A stretch of DNA of 57,744 bases from Anaerolineaceae bacterium. GTDB lineage: Bacteria > Chloroflexota > Anaerolineae > Anaerolineales > Anaerolineaceae. The stretch covers positions 1 to 57,744 of the forward strand of contig JAFGLU010000135.1 in the NCBI GenBank assembly GCA_016927865.1, given 5' to 3'. The position numbers and the translations under genes were made by a program. The notes below the pieces were generated by a model. The model had not been told where the DNA came from. It worked only from the letters and a program-made list of their open reading frames with translations, and searched no databases. This document shows, in pieces, positions 51,046-57,744 of the stretch (positions within the stretch are counted from its first letter, which is position 1; every line of letters begins with the position of its first letter).

Positions 51046-51196
51046 AGTTATCCAGCCCGCAAACGCTGCCCACATGTCACTGTCAAAAGAGTGCCAGCCC
51101 GACGAAAAGTCTACAAATTCTCAACAATGTGTCGCTGCGAGAAGGGCGTTAGCCCGACGAAGCAGCCTCCTCATTAGCTGACAATCAACTTCCTCC

Positions 51197-51243
51197 TCAA
51201 CCCGGCAGGGTTTCTACGTCCTGAGGAGGGGATTTATCCCCGC
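51197..51243. repeat. Repeat family D, copy 2
   Basis: TCAACCCGGCAGGGTTTCTA then CGTCCTGAGGAGGGGATTTA and TCCCCGCC. Closely matches 25935-25981 base for base in the two hairpin parts and the CCTGAG between them. Confidence 0.6.
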
Positions 51244-51331
51244 CGTATCCCCCACGCAGCCCCTCCAACGGGTTTATAATCTTCCATGGGTGTTCCAAAC
51301 CCTTTGCACTCAAATCCCTGGAGATCCCCTC

Positions 51332-52390
51332 ATGACCCGCATCCTTTCCCTCCTCCTCATCATCGCGCTCCTCTGCGCCTGCGCCCCCACTCCCCCTCCC
51401 TCCGTTTCCGTTGCAACAGTCGCCCCCGGCGAGCGCATCTGGCCCACCCAGGGCTGGCCCACCTCTACGCCCGAAGACCAGGGCCTCGATTCCTCCCGCC
51501 TCGATCGCGCCGCCCAGCGCGCCGAAAGAATGGGCATGGCCAGCTTGCTGGTCTTCCGCCACGGCTACCTGGTGCACGAAAACTATTTCGCCAAAACCAG
51601 CGCCAACACGCGCTTCGCCATGTACTCCGTGACGAAAAGCTTCACCAGCACGCTCACCGGCATCGCCGTGGATCAGGGTTTGATCTCCAGCATCGACATC
51701 CCTGTCCAAGAAGCGTTCCCCAACCTCAACCTCGAAAACATCACTCCGGAAAAAGAGCAGATGACCCTCCGCCATCTGCTCACCATGACCTCCGGTCTGG
51801 ATTGGAAAGAAGGCGATCCCGCCTACCGCGCCATGTACACCAGCCGCAATTGGGTCGAAAACGTGATGAACATCCCCATGAGCGAAGCGCCCGGCAGCCG
51901 GTTCCTATATTGCTCCGGCTGCTCCCACGTTCTCTCCGCTGCCGCCCATCAAGCCGCCCAAAATGACCTGCCCGGCTTTACCAAGATCAACCTTTTCACC
52001 CCGCTGGGCATCACCGACTACTACTGGGAGGAAGACGCCCAGGGCATTCCCATCGGCGGCTGGGGGCTCAACCTCACCCCGCGCGAAATGGCCAAACTGG
52101 GTTACCTTTATCTCAACAACGGCCAATGGAACGGCGAACAGATCCTATCCCAGAGTTGGATTGAAGCCGCCACCCAAACGCAAATCGAAACCGGAGACGA
52201 CGGAGGCTACGGCTACCAATGGTGGATCGACATCGAGCAAGAAGCTTACTACGCCTCAGGCCGCTATGGTCAGTTGATCTACGTCATTCCCCGTCTGGAT
52301 ATGATCGTCGTCACCACCACCATCCCGCCCAAAGACACCTGGGGGTTGCCTCTCATCCACGACGAAATCATCCCCGCTGTTATTGAGTAA
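51332..52390 (+). CDS. Serine hydrolase lipoprotein (beta-lactamase class C-like)
   Basis: 352 residues. N-terminal lipoprotein signal MTRILSLLLIIALLCAC with the lipidated Cys at residue 17 (lipobox L-C-A-C), so it is anchored outside the membrane. The serine hydrolase triad of the beta-lactamase/DD-peptidase fold: SVTK (Ser99-Lys102), YCS at Tyr193, and a C-terminal YASGRYGQ in place of KTG. It probably acts as a D-peptidase or esterase on wall or other substrates. GGAGA lies seven bases before ATG; the longer frame is not used. Terminated by the palindrome at 52396. Confidence 0.88.
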   Translation: MTRILSLLLIIALLCACAPTPPPSVSVATVAPGERIWPTQGWPTSTPEDQGLDSSRLDRAAQRAERMGMASLLVFRHGYLVHENYFAKTSANTRFAMYSVTKSFTSTLTGIAVDQGLISSIDIPVQEAFPNLNLENITPEKEQMTLRHLLTMTSGLDWKEGDPAYRAMYTSRNWVENVMNIPMSEAPGSRFLYCSGCSHVLSAAAHQAAQNDLPGFTKINLFTPLGITDYYWEEDAQGIPIGGWGLNLTPREMAKLGYLYLNNGQWNGEQILSQSWIEAATQTQIETGDDGGYGYQWWIDIEQEAYYASGRYGQLIYVIPRLDMIVVTTTIPPKDTWGLPLIHDEIIPAVIE

Positions 52391-52395
52391 TTCAC

Positions 52396-52446
52396 GCTGA
52401 AATAAACCGAGCGGGTGATTAAATCACCCGCTCGGTTTATTTCAGC
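52396..52446. terminator. 25-bp perfect palindrome, bidirectional terminator
   Basis: GCTGAAATAAACCGAGCGGG + TGATT (52396-52420) pairs perfectly with its complement at 52422-52446 around one A. It lies between the convergent hydrolase and RNase Z genes and ends almost at the RNase Z stop (52448). The arms end in A/T-rich parts giving T tracts on either strand. Confidence 0.8.
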
Positions 52447-52447
52447 T

Positions 52448-53374
52448 TTACTCTTCTTCCACCCGCTTGATGGTGAACGTATCAAAATCTCGTACCACCA
52501 CCGCCTCGGGGAACACCGCCTGCGCCTCTGCTTGAACATCCTTCTCGCGGTAACGCCGCGACACATGCGTCAGCATCAGCTTTTTCACGTTTGCCTTAAC
52601 CGCCAGCTCGGCTGCCATACGCGCCGTCAGATGCGAAAACTGCCGGGCCATGTCCCGCTCTTCTTCCAGGTAAGTCGCCTCGATCACCAACCCGTCGGCA
52701 TTCTTCGCCATGCTCATCAGGCTTTCCGTATCTCCGGTATCGCCCACATGCATCAGACGTGTCCCAACGCGCAGCGGCCCCAGCACTTCCTCCGGGTCAA
52801 TCGTCCGCCCATCCGGCAGCGTCACAGCCTTCCCCGCCACCAGATCGCGCCGCCAGGGTCCTTGCGGAATTCCAAGCGCATCGGCCTTTTCCGGCAGGAA
52901 GGGCCGCCTCGACTTCTCCTGAAACAGATATCCCAGACTCTCCGAAGCGCGGTGCTTCACCGGAAAAGCCGTGATCGTGAAATCATCGCCCTCAAAGAAC
53001 GTTCCTGGCGTCACCGGCAGCAAATCGAGCGGCATGGGCGGCCTCGCTCCGCGCAAAACCACGCGGGTCAACAAATCGTCGATCCGTTCCAGCGCCGCGC
53101 GCGGTCCATGAATGCTCAAATGGTCAATAGACTCCCAACGCATGAACGTTGAAAGCAAGCCCGCCAAACCCAGGATGTGATCCAGGTGCCCGTGGGTAAT
53201 CAGGATATGGTTTAAGTTGCGAAAGCCAATCCCAGCCTGCAAAATCTGTCGCTGGGTGCCCTCGCCGCAATCCACCAGGAAACGAAACTCATCGTGCTTG
53301 ATAACCTGAGCCGCTAACCCACGCCTCACTGAAGGCGCCGAAGCCGACGTGCCTAAGAAAATGATCTCGAACAA
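52448..53374 (-). CDS. rnz: Ribonuclease Z
   Basis: 308 residues from a TTG start (LFEIIFLGTSASAP), because the longer frame overlaps the end of the glycogen phosphorylase gene. The beta-lactamase-like metal motif HGHLDH is at residues 61-66; GTSASAP at the N-terminus and GDTGDTESL with the later His/Asp ligands follow RNase Z. It processes tRNA 3' ends. It starts two bases after the glgP stop (53376) with GGAAG in front, so it is translated in tandem with glgP. Confidence 0.9.
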   Translation of the reverse strand: MFEIIFLGTSASAPSVRRGLAAQVIKHDEFRFLVDCGEGTQRQILQAGIGFRNLNHILITHGHLDHILGLAGLLSTFMRWESIDHLSIHGPRAALERIDDLLTRVVLRGARPPMPLDLLPVTPGTFFEGDDFTITAFPVKHRASESLGYLFQEKSRRPFLPEKADALGIPQGPWRRDLVAGKAVTLPDGRTIDPEEVLGPLRVGTRLMHVGDTGDTESLMSMAKNADGLVIEATYLEEERDMARQFSHLTARMAAELAVKANVKKLMLTHVSRRYREKDVQAEAQAVFPEAVVVRDFDTFTIKRVEEE

Positions 53375-53375
53375 G

Positions 53376-55529
53376 TTATTCTTCTTCCGTCTTGTCCGAG
53401 AAATACGCCTGCCCAAGGTACTCGGTCAACATCCGCCGGGTGCTGAATGTCGGCGCCAGAGTGCGAATGGACTCCTTCATCTTATTCAGCCAGCCATGCG
53501 GCATTCCGTCAATTGACCGTTTATCATAATACAATGGCACAATCTCGTTTTCCAGCGTGTCGTAAAGGCTGCGCGAATCGGCATCGTCCTGCGCGTTCTG
53601 ATCGTGATATTCGCGCTCTTCGCCAACAGCCCATCCATTATCGCCGTTGAAGCCCTCGCGCCACCAGCCATCCAGCACCGAGAAGTTCAGCGCGCCGTTC
53701 ATGGCCGCCTTCATCCCCGAAGTGCCCGAAGCCTCGTTGGGCCGGCGCGGCGTGTTCATCCACACATCCACGCCTTGAACCAACAGCCGGGCCATGTTCA
53801 TATCGTAATCTTCCAGGAACACCAGCCGCCCGCCCGAGCGCGCATCTTTCACCGCCCGGTATACCTGCTGGATGACCATCTTGCCGGGCTCGTCAGCCGG
53901 GTGGGCTTTGCCCGCAAAGATGATCTGCACAGGCATCTGTTCGTTGGTCACCAACCGGATCAACCGGTCCACATCGCGCATGATCAGGTTTGCCCGCTTA
54001 TACGTGGCAAAACGCCGCGCAAAGCCAATCGTCAGCGAGTACGGCTCAAGCAGCACGCCCCCCGCCACCACCTGCACCGGATGCGCCGAACCCGTCACCC
54101 ATTGGCGGCGGGCACGTTCCATCGCATAATTGACCAGCTTGTTCTTCAAATGGCGTTTCACCGCCCACAGTTCGCTGTCCGGGACATTCTCAATCTGAGA
54201 CCACATCTCCAGATCGTCGATGGTTTCCATCCATCCCTGCCCCAGGTAGCGGTCGAACAACAAGCGCATCCGCCGCGCCATCCAGGTCGGCGCATGCACG
54301 CCGTTGGTGATGTGCGTAATCGGCACATCGTTCACCTTGCGCTCGGGCCACAGCTTATTCCACATCGCCCTTGAAACCTGCCCATGCAGCTCAGAGACAC
54401 CGTTCGACCTCGCCGAAAAACGCAGCGCCAGCACCGGCATACTAAAGGTCTCGCCCCAATCCTGCTGATTCCGCGCCAGGTCGATAAACCCGTCCCGGCT
54501 CAGTTTCAACTCCTCCCAAACGTGCGGAAGGTACTTATCAATCAGCCACAGTGGGAACTCGTCATTCCCCGCCGGCACCGGGGTGTGCGTGGTAAAAACA
54601 TTGCTCTCGCGCACTTTTTGCTTGGCGGCCTCAGAATCCAGCCCCTCGCTCATATACTCACGCATCCGCTGCAAAACCAGGAAAGCCGAATGGCCTTCGT
54701 TCATGTGCCAGATGGTCGGGTCAATGCCCAAATGCCTCAGCGCCCGCACGCCTCCAATCCCCAGTAGGATTTCCTGCGAAATGCGCACCTCAGGGTCACT
54801 GCTATACAGGCGTGCTGTCAACGAACGGTCGGCGGGGTTGTTATCATCGATATCCGTGTCCAGCAGGAACAGCGAAATGCGCCCAACGCGCACTTCCAGA
54901 ATCCGCGCGCTCACCTTGCGTCCCGCCAGAGTCACCGAAATAGTCAGCGGTTTCCCGTCCGGCGTAGCCAATGGCACCACCGGCAAGTCTGCGTAATTGA
55001 GCAAGAAATTGCGCGTTTCCTGCCAGCCGTCCTCGGTAATTCTTTGTGAGAAGTAGCCCTGGGTGTAGTAGAAACCAATCCCCACCAGGGGCAGCCCCAT
55101 GTCGCTGGCTTCCTTCAAGTGGTCACCCGAGAGCACACCCAACCCGCCCGCGTAAACAGGCAGCGATTCGTGCAGGCCAAATTCAAATGACAAATACGCA
55201 ATTAACTCTTTTTCGTGTTTCGGGTAATGCGTCTTGAACCAGGGTTTTTCCTCCGACATATAGGCGTCAAATTCACGCATCACCCGGTCATAAAGATCCA
55301 GAAAATAACGATCATTGGTCACCGCATTCAACTGCGGGCGTTCCACCTTGCGTAAAAACGCCACCGGATTATGGTAGACCCGCTCCCACAAGGGCCGGTC
55401 GATTTGGATGAACAGCCGCTGCGCATCCGGGTTCCATATCCACCACAGGTTGTACGCCAGCTCGCCCAGCCGGGTGATCCGTCGGGGCAGGCTGAAATTG
55501 TTCGGCGTCTCGCGGATGATATCTTTCAT
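53376..55529 (-). CDS. glgP: Alpha-glucan (glycogen) phosphorylase
   Basis: 717 residues, the short (GT35, DUF3417-bearing) form of bacterial alpha-glucan phosphorylase that releases glucose-1-phosphate from glycogen or maltodextrin. N-terminal LPRRITRLGELAYNLWWIWNPDA is the DUF3417 start; SFEFGLHESLPVYAGGLGVL and the PLP motif GTSGMKAAMNGALNFSVLDG (Lys) are clear. Preceded by a typical ribosome binding site (GGAG eight bases upstream). Neighbours are not glycogen genes; rnz follows by overlap. Confidence 0.95.
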   Translation of the reverse strand: MKDIIRETPNNFSLPRRITRLGELAYNLWWIWNPDAQRLFIQIDRPLWERVYHNPVAFLRKVERPQLNAVTNDRYFLDLYDRVMREFDAYMSEEKPWFKTHYPKHEKELIAYLSFEFGLHESLPVYAGGLGVLSGDHLKEASDMGLPLVGIGFYYTQGYFSQRITEDGWQETRNFLLNYADLPVVPLATPDGKPLTISVTLAGRKVSARILEVRVGRISLFLLDTDIDDNNPADRSLTARLYSSDPEVRISQEILLGIGGVRALRHLGIDPTIWHMNEGHSAFLVLQRMREYMSEGLDSEAAKQKVRESNVFTTHTPVPAGNDEFPLWLIDKYLPHVWEELKLSRDGFIDLARNQQDWGETFSMPVLALRFSARSNGVSELHGQVSRAMWNKLWPERKVNDVPITHITNGVHAPTWMARRMRLLFDRYLGQGWMETIDDLEMWSQIENVPDSELWAVKRHLKNKLVNYAMERARRQWVTGSAHPVQVVAGGVLLEPYSLTIGFARRFATYKRANLIMRDVDRLIRLVTNEQMPVQIIFAGKAHPADEPGKMVIQQVYRAVKDARSGGRLVFLEDYDMNMARLLVQGVDVWMNTPRRPNEASGTSGMKAAMNGALNFSVLDGWWREGFNGDNGWAVGEEREYHDQNAQDDADSRSLYDTLENEIVPLYYDKRSIDGMPHGWLNKMKESIRTLAPTFSTRRMLTEYLGQAYFSDKTEEE

Positions 55530-55836
55530 TCACTTTCTCCTTCACTGATTCCCCATCAATTGAAAATCATTGGGGATGGCTTATTTGCTATTTGATTATA
55601 CTCACCCTAATATGGCGCTCCATTAATAAAATAGGGCAATCCGAGCGAATCACCGCGAAACTTCTGCGTAAAATTCGTTGAATTGCCTGCTTGATTGAAT
55701 TTGCCAAATTCCGTGTTTGCCCGTTTGAAAAGGCTTGAGGGTGGGCATGTAGTTCTTTGTCACGGGCGGATTATACCAAAAAACACCCTCCCGCGCTTCA
55801 CAATCGGGCCCCGCCGCCTGCGACTTTGCAAATTTG
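55530..55836. other. Intergenic region between glgP and the HD hydrolase
   Basis: 307 bp. AT-rich glgP leader near 55580-55620; no repeat of the named families, RNA or credible gene is seen. A 66-codon minus-strand frame here (55650-55850) overlaps the HD gene end and looks fortuitous. Confidence 0.5.
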
Positions 55837-56424
55837 TTATACCCCTTCAATTTCTGTCAGCAATGCCAGCAAACCTTCATCGGTGATAGATCGTCGCGCC
55901 GACTCAAAAAATTCACCCGTTCCCTGCGCTCCTCCTGCCCTGTATTGCGCCGCCTGAAAGGCCATTTCCAGCCGGTCAAGTTGGCGCACAAGCCGCGCCT
56001 CGGGAGTTTGCCCCGCCTCAAACTCCTCCCACAGCGCCAGGATCTCCTCCCCGCCCGCCAGTTTTCCCACCACCCGCAATGCCGACTCGCGCTCCAGCCG
56101 CTGTTTCTCGCTGGCTTCCACGCCATCCGCCGGAATCATATCTCCCGCATAAATTTCACCCACCTCGTGCGCCAGCACCATGCGCAGCACGCGCTCGCGA
56201 TCCACGTCCTCGGTCAGCCCGGCATCCATCAGCAGCCAGGCCAGCCATGTCATGCCAAAAATGTGATCCGCCACCGACTCGCACTGTTCCCGCGGGATTC
56301 CCCGCCTCAGCCAGCCTTGCCGGTACAGGTTCTTCAGTTGGTTGAACTCGGTCATCGCAGCCAGCAGCGGCTGCCCCGCAAGTCTATCCAGCAACTCCTT
56401 TGGAATCTCGGCCTTGCGTTCCAT
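55837..56424 (-). CDS. HD-domain hydrolase (5'-nucleotidase YfbR/HDDC2-like)
   Basis: 195 residues from the ATG after AGGATGA. Metal motifs of the HD_3 type are present: ESVADHIFGM (His-Asp pair), LAHEVGEIYAGD, and QLDRLEMAFQA. Family members are Co/Mn-dependent nucleotidases acting on deoxyribonucleoside 5'-phosphates. It begins just after the methyltransferase gene stop, as part of a small leftward cluster. Confidence 0.82.
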   Translation of the reverse strand: MERKAEIPKELLDRLAGQPLLAAMTEFNQLKNLYRQGWLRRGIPREQCESVADHIFGMTWLAWLLMDAGLTEDVDRERVLRMVLAHEVGEIYAGDMIPADGVEASEKQRLERESALRVVGKLAGGEEILALWEEFEAGQTPEARLVRQLDRLEMAFQAAQYRAGGAQGTGEFFESARRSITDEGLLALLTEIEGV

Positions 56425-56427
56425 CAC

Positions 56428-57270
56428 TCATCCTTTCATTCGCCCCAACAATGCGCAGTACTCCGGGTGCGGCGTGTCGCCCGGTTTCATAGCCAACCCC
56501 GGCAGTACTTCCAACTCAAACCCGCATTCGGCAAAGAGTATCCGGTAATCTTCCTCCCGATAAGCCTGCATCGACTGAGCGTAGCGTGTCACTTCGCCTG
56601 TCTCGGCATCCACAATGAAGTACCGCGTTGTAGCGGCCCCTCGCTCGGCGTCCCAGAAGTGCTCTTCCAGGCCCAAATGCGGCCTCGCGCTGAACAACCC
56701 CGCCTTCGACGTAAACCAGGTGGAGGGTTCTTTTCCCACAGCGACCGCCAGATCGTAATACGCCGCCTCGAGCAGCAGCGCTCCGCCAGGCTTCAGTGCC
56801 TCCCGGGCCTTGTTCAGAATCAAACGCGCGTCCGCCGGCTTGAACACGTTAATCTCGCCAAAGATTTGCATCACCAGATCATACCCGCTGCCGTAATCTG
56901 CTTCGCGAATATCCGCCTGCGTGAACTGGCAATCCAAACCCTTTGCCTGCTCCCGCGCATAAGCCACCGCCGCAGGCGCATAATCAATCCCCACCAGTGA
57001 GTGTCCCTTGCGCGCCAACCGCACCGCATACAACCCCGGCCCGCAGCCCAGGTCCAGAATCCGGCTCGGCTTTCCACTCAACACCGCCGCGTGAATCCAC
57101 GCCACGTGGGCATCGATTGTCTCTGCCCGCCGGCTGGCCAAATCATGCTCCTGCGACAAATGCTCCTTCAGCATCCGCTCGCTGAAAGCCGGGTCGTTCC
57201 AGGGAATATTATCACCCTCCGCCCACGGTTCCGGCACCGGAGCTCGGCTAACCAGATCCGAGATATTCAT
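56428..57270 (-). CDS. Class I SAM-dependent methyltransferase
   Basis: 280 residues with the SAM-binding motif LDLGCGPGLYAVRLARKG near 72 and GIDYAPAAVAYA following, then QADIREADYGSGYDLVMQI (acidic motif). Substrate unknown. Ends four bases before the HD gene start; start codon overlaps the stop of the DUF5680-like gene. Confidence 0.88.
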   Translation of the reverse strand: MNISDLVSRAPVPEPWAEGDNIPWNDPAFSERMLKEHLSQEHDLASRRAETIDAHVAWIHAAVLSGKPSRILDLGCGPGLYAVRLARKGHSLVGIDYAPAAVAYAREQAKGLDCQFTQADIREADYGSGYDLVMQIFGEINVFKPADARLILNKAREALKPGGALLLEAAYYDLAVAVGKEPSTWFTSKAGLFSARPHLGLEEHFWDAERGAATTRYFIVDAETGEVTRYAQSMQAYREEDYRILFAECGFELEVLPGLAMKPGDTPHPEYCALLGRMKG

Positions 57271-57728
57271 TACCTCTTCACCCCTCCCCCGTGGAACAGC
57301 AGCTTATAAAGCGCTCGCCCCTGGTATTCGATCACTTCTTCGCCCGCAAAGCGCATCACATCCCCCGACCAGTGACACACATAGCGAAAATCCCCTTCCA
57401 CATACTCCTCCGGCCCCCGGAACGGACCGTCGAAGGTTATCTGCGAGAGTGCCGCCTTTAGAAAATGCCCAAATTCAGCCGGAATTTCATCCATCAGCAT
57501 CCAACCGTAATAGTTCATCCCCCACACCGCCGTCCCCTTCCACCAAACGGCTTCTTCACCGATAAAATCGATCCCGCCCAGGTACGAATCCAGGTAACGA
57601 AACTCGCCTTCTTCGTAGGGCAAATCAAACGATCCCGGGCGAGACGAAGCACTCGCCGCGATTCCAGACGCATAAGTGGCGCGTTTGGCGCGCACCAAGA
57701 ACGATTTCAGCAGTTCGATGTTTTCCAT
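57270..57728 (-). CDS. DUF5680-like protein
   Basis: 152 residues with the patterns RYLDSYLGGIDFIGEE and AVWGMNYYGWM, known from DUF5680 proteins, function unknown. The C-terminus overlaps the methyltransferase start by one base, so the three genes to the left form one unit. Near the window's right end; it appears complete, with the start at ATG 57728. Confidence 0.75.
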   Translation of the reverse strand: MENIELLKSFLVRAKRATYASGIAASASSRPGSFDLPYEEGEFRYLDSYLGGIDFIGEEAVWWKGTAVWGMNYYGWMLMDEIPAEFGHFLKAALSQITFDGPFRGPEEYVEGDFRYVCHWSGDVMRFAGEEVIEYQGRALYKLLFHGGGVKR

Positions 57729-57744
57729 TGTTGGTTCACTCCCT

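Larger units (their letters stand above)
50989..51331. other. Divergent region between metK leader and serine hydrolase
   Basis: 343 bp holding the metK promoter, the repeat family D copy at 51197-51243, and the GGAGA binding site of the hydrolase gene. Two GTTAGCCCGACGAAGCAG-like segments (near 51088 and 51149) are short direct repeats. No gene is credible. Confidence 0.6.

Overview
The window looks like a chromosomal stretch of a GC-rich, free-living bacterium, most likely a member of the Chloroflexota (Anaerolineae-like). This is an inference from gene order and protein flavour, not from a marker gene: mreBCD-mrdA-minCDE-rodA run as one block, the hydrogenase is of soluble HoxYH type, and there are many small Chloroflexota-style hypotheticals. 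No rRNA, tRNA, prophage, complete insertion sequence or CRISPR array is visible.

Layout. 1-9.3 kb (minus strand): cell shape and division block mreB-mreC-mreD-mrdA-minC-minD-minE-rodA, then gltX. 9.6-16.4 kb: a THEP1-like NTPase, an acidic-tailed SlyD-type FKBP, a 268-bp MITE-like element, a PH/SHOCT membrane protein, an MFS exporter coupled to a zinc-ribbon protein, a tiny glycine-periodic membrane peptide, a phosphofructokinase homologue with altered active-site motifs, and an ECF transporter S component. 16.5-19.1 kb (minus): ECF T component and a fused double ATPase. 19.4-23.2 kb (plus): aspartate kinase and aspartate-semialdehyde dehydrogenase, a transglutaminase-like protein and an odd tyrosine phosphatase. 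23.3-29.5 kb (minus): zinc-ribbon membrane protein, GT-C glycosyltransferase, and a hydrogenase locus (HoxU/NuoG-like, HoxY, HoxH, maturation protease). 30-34.3 kb (plus): five-gene DUF4129-MoxR-DUF58 cluster. 34.5-37.4 kb (minus): an unrecognised three-gene cassette built around a C39-like peptidase. 37.5-43.4 kb: aldo/keto reductase, UMF1-type MFS transporter, MurJ, a TPR-like membrane protein and a CopD-like protein. 43.5-57.7 kb: PAS histidine kinase, rimO, two convergent alanine-dehydrogenase-like paralogues, metK with a SAM-I riboswitch, a lipoprotein serine hydrolase, RNase Z, glycogen phosphorylase, an HD hydrolase, a methyltransferase and a DUF5680-like protein.

How the genes fit together. 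The first block couples elongation (Mre, PBP2, RodA), septum placement (Min) and an aminoacyl-tRNA synthetase. lysC-asd feed the aspartate family of amino acids, and metK uses methionine under SAM control. The soluble hydrogenase genes encode the hydrogen-splitting dimer plus an electron-entry subunit, but no HoxE/HoxF diaphorase is present here.

Most unusual parts. (1) The three-gene peptidase cassette at 34477-37396, in which the small standalone protein is homologous to the C-terminal domain of the peptidase. (2) A dense set of intergenic inverted repeats: long perfect hairpins with GAA (or TTC) triloops, a palindromic element with degenerate ends, a MITE-like element that appears to have inserted into an end of that element with a GTAG duplication, and three more two-copy families. 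(3) A phosphofructokinase homologue lacking key acidic and basic residues, and a phosphatase-like protein with a CX4R loop. Functions for these are not established here.
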